Shown in pieces: positions 1 to 9,167 of a stretch of 64,000 nucleotides of DNA (position 1 is the stretch's first letter; the number at the start of each line of letters is the position of its first letter). Made by a program: the position numbers and the translations under genes. The notes beneath the pieces were generated by a model. That model was given only the letters and a program-made list of their open reading frames with translations. It made no database searches and was not told the origin of the DNA. The DNA is from Myxococcota bacterium (lineage in GTDB: Bacteria; Myxococcota_A; UBA796). The stretch lies in NCBI GenBank assembly GCA_029251165.1, contig JAQXDW010000007.1, positions 226,845 to 290,844 of the forward strand. The letters run 5' to 3'.

Positions 1-1955
1 ATCGGATGTGGTACGCCCACCGGGCCGACGGAGCGTCCGAGTGGAGCTTCGCCGCCGCCGAGAGCATCGCGGGGCTGAGCTGGAGCGAGACCGAGCAGCT
101 CGATGCCACCCCGGTCGTCTCCGAGACTCCGCCCCGTCCGGCGCTTCAGTCGGCACCGACAGCCGCCTTCCGGGTCGAGAGCGCACTCATCGGCAACCTC
201 GGCACCGAGCTGAGCCCCGGCGAGAACCTCGCGACCTCTCAGGGCTGGTCCACCAGCGCCATCGCTGGCTACTGGCTGGGCACAGACGACGCCGGCGCCC
301 TCTCTGAGGGTGGCATTCGGCTCGACAGCCTCGACACTGATGCCGGGCTTGCCTGGCTGACCCTGACCGCCGCTGGGGGTACACCTCGGATCGGCGTCGC
401 AGAGATCCGCGACGATGGGGGCCTGGTCGCAGACACCGAGCCCATTCTTGAGCCGGGTGACGGCACCGACGCCGATGGCGTCTCCTCGCCGGTCGTCTGG
501 CAAGATGGCGGCACCTGGTACATGGCCTACGGCGCACATGACGGTGACTTCATCACCACCGCGCTCGCCCAGAGCAGCGACGGGCAGAGCTGGAGCAAGG
601 TCGGTGAGATTCTGGCCACCGGACCGGACTGGGACAGCGTCTCGGTCGTGCCCACCAGCATCCAGGCCACCGCTGACGGCTGGCGCCTCTGGTACACCGG
701 CTACAACGGGGACACCTGGGAGGTCGGTGCAGCGATCAGCACCGACAGCGAGACCTGGGTCCGAGAGAGCGAGGTGCCGGTGTTCGAGGTCGGTACTGCC
801 GGTGACTGGGATGACTCTGGCGTTCGAGATGTCGTCGTGCTTACCGATGACGGCTCCATCTCTGGCGAGCTCGGAGAGCACCTTTGGTATTCAGGCTTCG
901 ACGGTGACACCTGGCGCATCGGATACGCCTGGCGCGCCGACGGCGCGGCGTCCTGGGCGCGCGCCGTCACTGCCGAGACCGAGGAGCCCCGCCCAGTCCT
1001 CACCGCAAGCGGCGGCATGTTCCACCCCAACGGCCAGCACCGCCCGGTGGTCACCGCTGATGCTTCCGGACTGACCATGTGGTACGCCGGTCTGTTCGGA
1101 GACGTCGAGCGGGTCGGTCAGGCGATCGGTCAGCAGCCCGACCGGCTGTTCAAGTCCCTGCGCCGCCCCACCGTCGGAGACACCCTCTCCTTCGACACGG
1201 AGCGCGGCGATGAGAGCGTCGAGGCCATTCCGCTCGACGACACCGTGGAGAGCATCTCGCTCTCCGGCATCGGCCTGACCGCCCTGGACCTCGACAGCGA
1301 GCGGGGCTTCCTCTACGTCACCAGCAAGCTGCTGCCCTACGTGATCGTCATCGACATCCGAGATGACTCGACCGCCGACTTCAGCGACCTCAACTACCTC
1401 GACATCGAGGCGGTCATGGTCGCCAACACCCTGACGGACTCCAGCGGCAGCGGCTACCGCAAGGTCATCGCGCCGGAAGGCTCAGACTTCCTCTACGCGC
1501 TCAACGACGCACCAGAGTCGGTGTTTATCCTCGACACCTCCGAGCTGGTCGACGACGCCTATGGGAATTGGATCTACGCCACGCAGGTCGGCTGGCTGCC
1601 CACTCCCGTCTCCAACCGCGACGCTGGCGTCGACAGCCAGACCCCGATCGGGCCGGCCCAGATGGTCTTCCACCCCGACCGCGATCAGCTCCTGGTGACC
1701 AACTTCAACGCCAACTCCATCTCGGCATACGATCTCGCGCTGGGCCCCTACGGAACCCTGACCAACGAGATCACCCTGGTCGGCGAGAACCCCTACGCGA
1801 TCACGCTCACCCCTGACGGGCGGTACGCCGTGTTCGCCAACTACTCCGGCGAGGTCGATCCCGATGGCCTGACCGAGTCCACGCTCGGCATCCTTGACGT
1901 CGACCCGACCAGCCCAACCTACCTCTCCGTGCTCACCTGGATCACCAACCGATGA
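1..1955 (+). CDS. Secreted double beta-propeller protein (5' end outside window)
   Basis: The frame is open to the left edge, so the first Met in view (position 6) is probably internal and the signal peptide is missing. The first ~390 residues carry repeated WYxG-type blades (WYAH, WYMAYG, WYTGYNGDTW, WYSGFDGDTW, WYAGLFGD), each followed by a Trp/Ser-rich strand, as in five-bladed GH43/GH130-like or sialidase-like propellers. Residues ~410-649 look like a second propeller of the YVTN/lactonase type (GFLYVTSK, DQLLVTNFNANSIS, DGRYAVFANYSG). No catalytic set is recognisable, so binding or a structural surface role is as likely as hydrolysis. The stop overlaps the start of the next lipoprotein gene by 4 bp, implying co-translation. 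Function is inferred from fold only. Confidence 0.7.
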   Translation, partial: RMWYAHRADGASEWSFAAAESIAGLSWSETEQLDATPVVSETPPRPALQSAPTAAFRVESALIGNLGTELSPGENLATSQGWSTSAIAGYWLGTDDAGALSEGGIRLDSLDTDAGLAWLTLTAAGGTPRIGVAEIRDDGGLVADTEPILEPGDGTDADGVSSPVVWQDGGTWYMAYGAHDGDFITTALAQSSDGQSWSKVGEILATGPDWDSVSVVPTSIQATADGWRLWYTGYNGDTWEVGAAISTDSETWVRESEVPVFEVGTAGDWDDSGVRDVVVLTDDGSISGELGEHLWYSGFDGDTWRIGYAWRADGAASWARAVTAETEEPRPVLTASGGMFHPNGQHRPVVTADASGLTMWYAGLFGDVERVGQAIGQQPDRLFKSLRRPTVGDTLSFDTERGDESVEAIPLDDTVESISLSGIGLTALDLDSERGFLYVTSKLLPYVIVIDIRDDSTADFSDLNYLDIEAVMVANTLTDSSGSGYRKVIAPEGSDFLYALNDAPESVFILDTSELVDDAYGNWIYATQVGWLPTPVSNRDAGVDSQTPIGPAQMVFHPDRDQLLVTNFNANSISAYDLALGPYGTLTNEITLVGENPYAITLTPDGRYAVFANYSGEVDPDGLTESTLGILDVDPTSPTYLSVLTWITNR

Positions 1956-3784
1956 ACGCCGCACTCCTGCTGTCGCTCCTGACCGGCTGCGCCGAAGAAT
2001 TTGGTGGAAACGCCCCCTTTGATGGCCCATACCACAGTGCTGTCCTGGAAGATGGCGGTCCCTACGAGTCCGCCGTGGGCTTCGTCGCGAACACCCGCAG
2101 CGGAACCATCGTGCCCCTCGATCTCAAGCACGGCACCCTGCTGTCGGACAGCATCAGCGCGCCGTTCATGCTGCCGCGGGTCATCGCGACCGGTGACGAG
2201 CGGCAGCTCGGAGAGATCGCGGTCTGGGCCCCGACCGAGACGACGATCACCGTCTTTGCTTCTGACCTCACCAACGGTGTGCTCCTGAGCGCGCCCTACA
2301 TCATCGGCATGGGTGCAGCGCCGGAGGTGGTCACCCCCACAGCGACCGAGCCAGAGTTCTTCGATGAAGACGGCAGCGGCGACACCGCTGCGATCACGGA
2401 TCTGGAGCTCCGCGCCGGAGCGACCACGACGGAGAGCTGGGACATCACCTTTGACGGAGAGCTGTGGTGGGCCGTCGGCAGCCGCTCGGGCCGCCAGAAC
2501 AGTCCCATCAAGCCCAACGTCACCTTTCAGACAGACAACCACGAGCTCGAGTTCACCATCACTGGCTCCGCCACCCTCGGCGATGCCATTCGCTTCACCA
2601 CCGACAACCAGATCGTCGAGCACAACCTCGGCGGCACTCCGATGGCGATGGTTCAGCTCCCCGAGAGCAGCCTCCTGGTGGTCTCAGTCTGGGACGGCAA
2701 CACCGAGATGGGCTGGCTGAGCCTGTTCGACATGGCGGCTTCTGCTGAGTCTGGCCGGATCGATCTGCCCGCCGGCAGCCAGCCCTGGAGCCTGGACGTC
2801 GCCAGCGACGGAGTCATCTACGTCGGAGACTCCGCGCTCCCTTCCCTGTACATCGTCGACATCGACGCTGAGGCCGCGTCTGGAAGCATCCGAGAGACGC
2901 TCACCACCGACGGACCGCTGACCGACGTCGTCTGGGTCTCCGATGATGAGACCTTCAGCAACCTGTTCGTCGCGCCGGCCCTCACCAACCGGGTCGATGT
3001 CTACGATCTGCTCACTGGGGAGTGGAAGGACGTCAACCCGTTCGATGCCGACCTCAGCGGACTGGATCTGCGCAGCCCGGTCATCGGCATGGCCGCAACT
3101 CCCGAGCCCATCGGACTCCAGGACCTCACCGATTTCGGTGCCCGGATCGACAAGCATGTCGTCGTACTGACCACCCTCAACGGCGCGGTCACCATGCTGG
3201 AGGCGGACACCGGCTGTCGGGCGACCAACCTCGAGGGTCCCTACGCCTACCAGGACACCCTCAACGAGTACGAGTTCACCAACGTCGGTACCGCCTCGAA
3301 CCCGACCCTCTACGAAGACGACGCCACCGGCTCAGCAGTCGCCACGCCGTCCTGCGGCGGCATTCTCCAGTCCGAGAGCTGGACGCTGGTCTATGACGGC
3401 ACACAGGGCAGCTGGATCGTCGAGGGGTCGCTGTCTGGTGAGCAGACCGAGCGGGCCTGGGAAGACATCCGATATGTCAGCGACGACGGAGCCTTGAGCT
3501 TCACCATCCTCGCCGGTAGTCTGCCGTCGACCGACTCTGACACCTTCAGCTTCACCACCGCCAGCGGCCTCCTCCAGATCGGCTCGCTGCCTCGACCGGA
3601 CGGCTCTTCACAGGTGCTGGAGATTCCGGCACCGCCGAAGGTCTTCCAGTACCGCTCTGGACGAACCGGCGGCGGCTGGGACGAGGTCCAGGAGCGCACC
3701 TACATCCTCCAGCCGGTGCTCAACTCCAACGTCGTGATGCGGATCCGCACAGACACCTGGATAGTCGAAGCCAACTGGGACTGA
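1952..3784 (+). CDS. Beta-propeller lipoprotein, unknown function
   Basis: This 610-residue protein begins with a short hydrophobic leader ending in a lipobox (LLTGC), so it should be a lipid-anchored envelope protein. The body is rich in propeller-type strands (VGFVANTRSGTIVPLDL near the N-terminus; SLDVASDGVIYVGDSALPSLYIVDI near residue 280) and contains two related Trp-rich blocks near residues 170-220 and 470-530 (ESWDITFDGELWW and ESWTLVYDGTQGSW). Its start overlaps the stop of the preceding propeller gene (ATGA), so the two probably form an operon and may act together at the surface. I do not recognise a characterised homologue. It ends 10 bp before a convergent gene with no visible terminator between them. 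Confidence 0.75.
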   Translation: MNAALLLSLLTGCAEEFGGNAPFDGPYHSAVLEDGGPYESAVGFVANTRSGTIVPLDLKHGTLLSDSISAPFMLPRVIATGDERQLGEIAVWAPTETTITVFASDLTNGVLLSAPYIIGMGAAPEVVTPTATEPEFFDEDGSGDTAAITDLELRAGATTTESWDITFDGELWWAVGSRSGRQNSPIKPNVTFQTDNHELEFTITGSATLGDAIRFTTDNQIVEHNLGGTPMAMVQLPESSLLVVSVWDGNTEMGWLSLFDMAASAESGRIDLPAGSQPWSLDVASDGVIYVGDSALPSLYIVDIDAEAASGSIRETLTTDGPLTDVVWVSDDETFSNLFVAPALTNRVDVYDLLTGEWKDVNPFDADLSGLDLRSPVIGMAATPEPIGLQDLTDFGARIDKHVVVLTTLNGAVTMLEADTGCRATNLEGPYAYQDTLNEYEFTNVGTASNPTLYEDDATGSAVATPSCGGILQSESWTLVYDGTQGSWIVEGSLSGEQTERAWEDIRYVSDDGALSFTILAGSLPSTDSDTFSFTTASGLLQIGSLPRPDGSSQVLEIPAPPKVFQYRSGRTGGGWDEVQERTYILQPVLNSNVVMRIRTDTWIVEANWD

Positions 3785-3794
3785 GCCTGCGCTC

Positions 3795-4625
3795 TTACCA
3801 GCGCGGAGCCTTTCCGGTGATGCGTGTCAGGCAGGTGTGTGCGGCCGCTCGCACGCCCTCATCAGGGTCCTCCAGCAGCGCCGTGACCTGAGCCTGGATG
3901 CCTGCACCGGCCACGCGCCCGAGTGAGTCCACGGCCTCTCGTCGGACGACCGCATCGGCATGCTGCAGCAGCGGGAGCATTGTCGATGTGGTCACCCAGC
4001 GAACCAGGCGGCTGATTCGACAGCCCTGCGCCAGCATCACCGGCTCTGCGCTCGCCATCATGTCTGCCAGCCGTCGCTGCCCGATCTCGTCGAGGCGGTG
4101 TCGGTCAAAGCCCGCCATGGCTTCCTCGACCTCTCCGGCGTCCAGCTTCGCCCACGGTCCCTCGGGATCCTGCGGGGGCTGTATCGGAGGCGCGACCGAG
4201 CTGCGCTTGCTGGCGAATCGCTCCCACGGCGGTACCCGCGACGCTGCTGCGACCGGTGAGGGCCTCATGGTCTGTGGTGTCGCGGTGACGACCCTCGGCG
4301 TATCGGGAGCCCGAAATGGCGCGATTCCGGTGACCGCTGCGCTCCACGCCCCATGCCGACAGCGCAGCTCACCCTCGACAGACGCAAGCTCGACCGGTGG
4401 CAGCGCGGCCTGAAGCGAGATCACCTGAGTCCCAGGCACCACCGGGGGGCCGTCGAGGCTCAGCTCCGCCAGCATGTGCCCCTGCTTCCCCTGGAGTCGG
4501 AGGGTAAGTCGGCTCTCGGTGTAGTAAACGTCGCTGGTGTTGCAGACCGACAAGACCACCCGAACGCTCCGCTTCTGCGCTGCGACGGGACCAAGCAAGA
4601 TGCTGCTGTCAGCGATGGTGAGCAC
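3795..4625 (-). CDS. Hypothetical protein with C-terminal HEAT-like repeats
   Basis: This 276-residue protein starts with GTG directly after the stop of the upstream gene. The first ~90 residues look like an all-beta domain; the same kind of domain (phrases such as SLDGPPVVPGTQVISLQA) appears at the C-terminus of its upstream neighbour. The last ~80 residues resemble HEAT/PBS-lyase repeats (LLQHADAVVRREAVDSLGRV, LLEDPDEGVRAAAHTCL), which usually mediate protein binding. The middle is Pro/Ala-rich and likely disordered. No enzyme motif is visible. It is the last gene of a five-gene overlapping run that includes an HTTM protein. Confidence 0.6.
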   Translation of the reverse strand: MLTIADSSILLGPVAAQKRSVRVVLSVCNTSDVYYTESRLTLRLQGKQGHMLAELSLDGPPVVPGTQVISLQAALPPVELASVEGELRCRHGAWSAAVTGIAPFRAPDTPRVVTATPQTMRPSPVAAASRVPPWERFASKRSSVAPPIQPPQDPEGPWAKLDAGEVEEAMAGFDRHRLDEIGQRRLADMMASAEPVMLAQGCRISRLVRWVTTSTMLPLLQHADAVVRREAVDSLGRVAGAGIQAQVTALLEDPDEGVRAAAHTCLTRITGKAPRW

Positions 4626-5471
4626 TCAGACCTCCAGGATTCGCGCAGTGAAGGATGCTGTGGTCTGGACGATCGCCTGACAGTGGATGTCGATGCGGTC
4701 GGTCGTGAGCCGCCCAAGCGGCAGCTCTCCCTCGATGGTGATGAGCCGCACGCTGCCGACTGGCAGCCCAGGAGCCTCGCCGCTCACCGCACCGAGCAGC
4801 TCACCGCCCGCTCCCCGCAGGGCGATCTGCACCCGGGCCGCGTCCAGCGGCAGCGCACCGCTGTTCCCGACCTCGACCCGACCCTTGATGCGGTGCATTC
4901 CCTGTCGTCCGTCGACCTGGACCATGCTGCGGCCGACCGACACCGCCTGCCCGCCCCGCATCCAGTGCCCCTCCGGGATGAACTCGAAGAGCTGAAGTGC
5001 TGTGGTCTTCGATGCCGCAGCCGCGACCGCCGGGGTCCGAATGCCGAGCGCAGCGATCACCTCAGGGACCGTCTCCGCGAGCGCACGTCGGACCGACTCA
5101 TCGAGCGCCGGCGCACGCGTGATCGCTGCCGGGCTCCACTGCGCAGCCGCACCTGTGACCTGAACGTACATGCCCCGCCAGGCACACAGCGCAGGGGCCA
5201 GCTTTGCGGCGATGACGCCATCATCGTCAGAGATGTTCCACAGCCACATCGGCCGGGTCGCACACATGCACATCGCCAGCCCAGCCAGCATCGCCAGCTG
5301 CGGCCAGCCGTCGGCATCAGCCTCGATGCGGAGGCGTCCTGCAGCAGGAACTACCGCGACCGGCATGCCCCAGCCAGCCGTCTGACGGGTGACCAGCGCA
5401 GCCAGCGCAGCCCGGAGCTCTGGAGCGATGTCACCACCGTCCGGCCAGCCCTCAATCACACAGCGCATCAT
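4626..5471 (-). CDS. Hypothetical protein, unknown function
   Basis: I place the start at the ATG at 5471, which overlaps the stop of the upstream HTTM gene (ATGA). A longer frame exists, but its extra 45 residues are Arg/Cys/Pro-rich and lie inside the HTTM gene, so they are probably not translated. The 281-residue product has an Ala-rich N-terminal alpha/beta-looking half and a C-terminal beta-rich half with phrases (LPVGSVRLITIEGELPLG, QIALRGAGGELLGAVSG) echoing the N-terminus of the following gene product. The two may share a domain. No family is recognised. Translational coupling suggests it works with the membrane proteins encoded upstream. Confidence 0.55.
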   Translation of the reverse strand: MMRCVIEGWPDGGDIAPELRAALAALVTRQTAGWGMPVAVVPAAGRLRIEADADGWPQLAMLAGLAMCMCATRPMWLWNISDDDGVIAAKLAPALCAWRGMYVQVTGAAAQWSPAAITRAPALDESVRRALAETVPEVIAALGIRTPAVAAAASKTTALQLFEFIPEGHWMRGGQAVSVGRSMVQVDGRQGMHRIKGRVEVGNSGALPLDAARVQIALRGAGGELLGAVSGEAPGLPVGSVRLITIEGELPLGRLTTDRIDIHCQAIVQTTASFTARILEV

Positions 5472-6331
5472 CTCTCCGCACCCCACCGGGAGACAATCCA
5501 GGGGGCAAACAGCAGGGGGTACAGCGACAGCATGCCCCAGGAAAACATCCCGAGGTGCATCGTCGCAGCGATCCCGAGGTGCATCATCACTCCGAGTACG
5601 GCCCATCGGGGTGCATGGCGGGTCAGGATCAGGAGCGCCGAGGACTCCAGGGCGATGGTTCCGACCGAGAAGGCATAGCCCACCCAGTGCCAGCCCTCGA
5701 AGGCCACCGGATCGAGCTTTCCGGCCAGCGGATCCGCGATGATCCGGTAGACCGGGTTGGGCCTGGAGGGGTCGATCCAGCCCGGATCAGAGCCGAGCTT
5801 GTGGAGCCCTGCCCCGAGGTACATCAGCACCAGGATGAACCGGATGAGTTCCGACGGCCACGCCAAGATGCGGGGTGCGCACTGGATCTTGCGGAGGTGC
5901 TGCCACAGCGACAGGCGACGGTGCGCGCCGGAGAACAGCAGGACGAGCAGCACCGTGCGCAGCAGCCGATCGATGCCCCGATCACCCGGAGGGTAGAGGT
6001 GCCCGAGCTGGGCGTAGGCCAGCAGCCCAAGCAGGAGCGCCGGTCGAGTCGCGACCCCAAGGCTGGTCAGCACCATCGAGATCACACAGACCAGCCACGT
6101 CAGGGGACCGCCCCACAGCGGCGAGAGCGCATCGACAACAGCATGCTCGCCTGAGAACCGACTCAGCCCACCGGCATCCGCAGTGCGCCAGTACGCAGTG
6201 ACCATGCCCAGTCGAGCCACCTGGAGCAGATCAATGACAACGACAAGCGGCACCAGGACGCGGACCAGGGCGAGCGGGAGCGCATCTTCCTGCCGGCTCG
6301 TGTGCGCACGCCACCAGCGCCAGGCCCTCAC
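5468..6331 (-). CDS. HTTM-domain integral membrane protein
   Basis: This 287-residue protein has at least six hydrophobic segments and the layout of the HTTM (horizontally transferred transmembrane) family, related to vitamin-K-dependent gamma-carboxylase membrane domains. Diagnostic stretches are the RLLRTVLLVLLFSGAHRRLSLW segment region and the later LVLMYLGAGLHKLG segment. The start is GTG, overlapping the upstream stop (GTGA), so it is coupled to the small membrane-anchored protein encoded before it. HTTM proteins often sit beside such short partners. Bacterial HTTM biochemistry is mostly undetermined, so no reaction is assigned. Confidence 0.75.
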   Translation of the reverse strand: MRAWRWWRAHTSRQEDALPLALVRVLVPLVVVIDLLQVARLGMVTAYWRTADAGGLSRFSGEHAVVDALSPLWGGPLTWLVCVISMVLTSLGVATRPALLLGLLAYAQLGHLYPPGDRGIDRLLRTVLLVLLFSGAHRRLSLWQHLRKIQCAPRILAWPSELIRFILVLMYLGAGLHKLGSDPGWIDPSRPNPVYRIIADPLAGKLDPVAFEGWHWVGYAFSVGTIALESSALLILTRHAPRWAVLGVMMHLGIAATMHLGMFSWGMLSLYPLLFAPWIVSRWGAER

Positions 6332-6897
6332 AGCCGCTCCGGTGACCAGCTCGGCGGCTTCATGGAAAAGGCATGCGCAACCCGCAGGCGGTCCCCCGGA
6401 AAGCGTCCGACGGTGAACCGCACCTCGATCTGAGACAGGTCTGGCTGCTCAGAGGCCGCCCGATCGGCAATGAGCCACATCAGGGCATCGCGGTTCAGGG
6501 CGTCGGGCTTTCGGGCGACGGTGTCGATCATGGGCCGGAGTCGTCGGTTGCGGAACAGCGGCTCTCGCCAGTCGTACGCATGGTCTCCGCTTCGATAGAC
6601 CAGCACATCATCCAGCCAGACCTCCATCTTCCGCACCCGGGTCTGGCCGCTTCCATACAGCCCCCAGCTCTGCTCAATCCGCAGCGGACGCTGGAGCGGC
6701 GTGAGGCGCTTCAGTGCAGGGCGGCGCGCACGGACGACGGCGCTGTAGAGGTCGAGCATGACCTCCGGGGTGCCAGCGCGGAGTGCTTGCGCACGATCCT
6801 TCACCGTGAGCCCCCCGAGGCTGTCGATGCCCGGAGTCGCCAGGATGAACAGACAGAGGTAGACCGCCGCGAGCACCATGGCCCTCAGCTGACTCAC
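6328..6897 (-). CDS. Membrane-anchored partner of the HTTM protein
   Basis: This 189-residue protein has one N-terminal transmembrane segment (AMVLAAVYLCLFILATPGID) followed by a soluble domain rich in Arg and aromatic residues (KMEVWLDDVLVYRSGDHAYDWREPLFRNRR region). Start is GTG, overlapping the DUF1244 gene's stop by 4 bp, and its stop overlaps the HTTM start by 4 bp. The lockstep coupling with the HTTM gene suggests the two make a complex. Small proteins of this shape are commonly encoded next to bacterial HTTM genes. No specific function can be read from the sequence. Confidence 0.6.
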   Translation of the reverse strand: MSQLRAMVLAAVYLCLFILATPGIDSLGGLTVKDRAQALRAGTPEVMLDLYSAVVRARRPALKRLTPLQRPLRIEQSWGLYGSGQTRVRKMEVWLDDVLVYRSGDHAYDWREPLFRNRRLRPMIDTVARKPDALNRDALMWLIADRAASEQPDLSQIEVRFTVGRFPGDRLRVAHAFSMKPPSWSPERL

Positions 6898-7187
6898 CCC
6901 TTTTGCCGAGCCTCAAACGCCGCGCGCTGCTCAGGGGTCGCCGGCTTCTGGTGAAGCGCCTTCCACTCCGGGTAAGGCATGCCGTAGATCAGCGCTCGGG
7001 CCTCGTCATAGCTCAGCTCGACGCCCCGTTCCTCTCCTGCAGCCCGGTACCACTTCGCGAGGCAATTCCGGCAGAAGTCCGCCAGGATCATCAGATCAAT
7101 GTTCTGTACCTCGGTGTGCGCTTGAAGGTGGGCGACGAGACGCCGGAAGGCTGCAGCCTCCAGCTCAGTGCGTGTGGACTCATCCAT
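6894..7187 (-). CDS. DUF1244 family protein
   Basis: This 97-residue soluble protein matches the DUF1244 family closely: an N-terminal helix, the NIDLMILADFCRNCLAKWY core with its conserved Cys residues, then the YGMPYPEWKA motif. Length is normal for the family (about 95-110). DUF1244 proteins are widespread in Proteobacteria and have no established function; the Cys pair in FCRNCL could bind a metal, which is inference. A strong Shine-Dalgarno (GGAGG, 6 nt before ATG) supports the start. A nested inverted repeat lies upstream between this gene and the adenylate cyclase gene. Confidence 0.85.
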   Translation of the reverse strand: MDESTRTELEAAAFRRLVAHLQAHTEVQNIDLMILADFCRNCLAKWYRAAGEERGVELSYDEARALIYGMPYPEWKALHQKPATPEQRAAFEARQKG

Positions 7188-7241
7188 AAAGACCTCCGAT
7201 GCGGGAGTGTAGCTGATGTCTCTTGACAGGTGTTCACTGCC

Positions 7242-7294
7242 GAGACGGTCCGTGATGAGATGCCGGGCATGCCCGGCGTGATCGCGACCGTCTC
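7242..7294. repeat. Nested inverted repeat in intergenic region
   Basis: A perfect 16-bp palindrome (GCCGGGCATGCCCGGC, 7262-7277) sits inside a second inverted repeat with 9-bp arms (GAGACGGTC at 7242-7250 and GACCGTCTC at 7286-7294). It lies 3' of the cyclase gene and 5' of the DUF1244 gene, both on the minus strand. There is no T-run, so it is not a standard terminator; it may be an operator, a processing hairpin or a Rho-linked structure. Confidence 0.7.
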
Positions 7295-7324
7295 CGGTGA
7301 GCGGACATCACCAGCGCCGTCGCG

Positions 7325-9133
7325 TCAGCTACAGACCCGGTAGAGCCGAGTGGCGCCCTTGAGGCCCTTCAGCTCACGCTCCATCACCTCGACGATGTGG
7401 CCAGAGTCTGACACCAGCTTCGGGATCCGTGGATCGTCCTGGACCTGCTGCGTCCAGACAATCTGCCCGCCCTTTGCTGCGCTCTCCGCCCGAGCAGCGA
7501 GGTTGACGCTGCCGCCAAAGTAGTCCAGCCCGCTGGCGTCGGTGTGGACCGCGAGCACCGAGCCGACGTGGAAGCCGACCTTCAGCTGCGGCGGGGTGTC
7601 CAGATCAAGCGCAGCGGCCCATGCGTTGAACTCCGCCTGCATGCGCAGGGCGCACCGCATCGCATCGGGGACGTCGTGGAAGGAGGCCATGACCGCATCG
7701 CCGATGGTCTTGACGACCGCACCACCGGACTCGGCCGTCGCTTGCTTGAGGATCACAAAGTGGTCTCGGACCACCGCGAAGGCCTTCGCGTCTCCAAGCT
7801 CCTCATACATCGCAGTGGAGCCGCTGAGATCGGTGAACAGCAGGACCACCGAGCGCACTGAGATCCGCAGATCTGGAGCGAGGACCTGGTGACTCATCCG
7901 CTCCCGAAACCCCGGATGGGAGGTCATGTAGGAGGCCGGGATCCGGTCGTCCGCATTTGAGCTGATGAGGTAGATTCGCCGGCGACCGCTGGCGTCATTG
8001 CGCAGCCGAAGCTGGACCGCTCCAGCCGCGACGGCACGCGAGCCCGTCATGCCCGGCTGCCAGTCCACAGAGTCCGCGCCGACGCCGCTCACCAGAACGA
8101 GATCCGACTGATCTCCGCCGCTGCCGAGCTTCCACTGCCCGGCGGGCAAGTCGATGGTCTGCCAGAGCTCCTGACCGGGTGCGAGCGTGAACACTCCCAA
8201 GAGATCCGGTGAGGCCACGGGGTAGAGCGTACAGAATTGCTCATCGACGCGGGGAATCAAGGCCGGATGGGGGGAGAACAGCACCTCGACGTTGCTGCCG
8301 AGGTCGGTCTGAAAGCCGATGCGACAGGCCGGGCAGTTCTCGTGGTCTGCCAGCTCAGAGAGAGACGTGGAGGCCGCGACCTGTCCAAGACAGCGCGTGC
8401 AGCGTACGCTCCAGTACAGCTCCAGGACACCCGCCTCGACACCATGGAGCATCGCATCGAGGACCTCCGCCCGGGGTCTTCCCCACTGGTCGGCGAGCGA
8501 AAACCCACGAAGGCGACGAAGCTCCGTCGGGCTGGCGGTGAGGAGGAGCTCCCGAAATAAGGAGACCAGTCCCGGTTCGGCCAGCCCCTCCCAGCGACTC
8601 ATGGCCACTCGGGCGGCCTCCGGGAGGGTGCGAACCGGGGTGCGCCCCTCCGCCAGCTCGTCGAGAATGCGCTGCCACTTGCGCCGAATCGGGCGGACCT
8701 GGAGCATTGAGATGATGCTCTTGAGACCGGTGCCCACCGTGAGCTGGAGGGTGATCTCTGGCTCCACCAGATCGCCGACGCTGTGGAGCTGCGCGTGGTA
8801 ATCGGTCCGACGCAGCAGGGGGCTGCGGATGTCACGAACCTGCCGAAAGTACTGTCCAGAGGCCCAAGAAGTCCAGACTTCCTCAAACGGCATCTTCAGC
8901 CCGGCGGGGCCTGACAGGTGGCCGATGATCGACGGCATCCCGTCGGACTGGACCGAGATGGACGGCTCCTCCACACTGCTGCCGCTGATCTGGCGGTTCA
9001 TCCAGTCGGTATCGCCGAGCATCTGCCATGCCCGAGCACGGGGCATCGCGGGCCCACGAATCGTGACCTCGATGCGCCCACCGGCAGCCTCGGCTTCAGG
9101 AGGCGGGGCTCGGTCGACAAGGGGTGTAGTCAT
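7325..9133 (-). CDS. Class III adenylate cyclase with START-like and DUF5939 domains
   Basis: This 602-residue protein probably makes cAMP. The N-terminal ~160 residues look START/SRPBCC-like, a ligand-binding fold. The middle fits DUF5939, including a zinc-ribbon-like pair of CxxC motifs (CTRC and CPAC, around residues 240-270) after the YWSV segment. The last ~180 residues are a class III nucleotidyl cyclase domain: metal-binding Asp residues in LFTDLSGST and KTIGDAVMASF, a Lys and an Asp (LDYFGG) at the usual adenine-specifying positions, and the catalytic Asn/Arg in VNLAARAES. All key residues are present, so it should be active. It is soluble, with no membrane segment. It lies 34 bp downstream of proA and may be cotranscribed with it. 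Confidence 0.88.
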   Translation of the reverse strand: MTTPLVDRAPPPEAEAAGGRIEVTIRGPAMPRARAWQMLGDTDWMNRQISGSSVEEPSISVQSDGMPSIIGHLSGPAGLKMPFEEVWTSWASGQYFRQVRDIRSPLLRRTDYHAQLHSVGDLVEPEITLQLTVGTGLKSIISMLQVRPIRRKWQRILDELAEGRTPVRTLPEAARVAMSRWEGLAEPGLVSLFRELLLTASPTELRRLRGFSLADQWGRPRAEVLDAMLHGVEAGVLELYWSVRCTRCLGQVAASTSLSELADHENCPACRIGFQTDLGSNVEVLFSPHPALIPRVDEQFCTLYPVASPDLLGVFTLAPGQELWQTIDLPAGQWKLGSGGDQSDLVLVSGVGADSVDWQPGMTGSRAVAAGAVQLRLRNDASGRRRIYLISSNADDRIPASYMTSHPGFRERMSHQVLAPDLRISVRSVVLLFTDLSGSTAMYEELGDAKAFAVVRDHFVILKQATAESGGAVVKTIGDAVMASFHDVPDAMRCALRMQAEFNAWAAALDLDTPPQLKVGFHVGSVLAVHTDASGLDYFGGSVNLAARAESAAKGGQIVWTQQVQDDPRIPKLVSDSGHIVEVMERELKGLKGATRLYRVCS

Positions 9134-9167
9134 GGGAGCACTGTATGTCCATCAGCACGCCACCGCA

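Noticed and set aside
5472..5606. An N-terminal extension of the hypothetical protein at 4626-5471
   Set aside because: The extra residues lie inside the HTTM gene and contain repeated Arg-Asp-Asp phrases from the other frame; the ATGA overlap at 5471 is a better start.
4353..5678. A 441-codon plus-strand frame opposite the hypothetical genes 3795-5471
   Set aside because: The minus-strand genes form a chain with consistent 4-bp overlaps; the opposite product is Arg/His/Asp-rich without structure.
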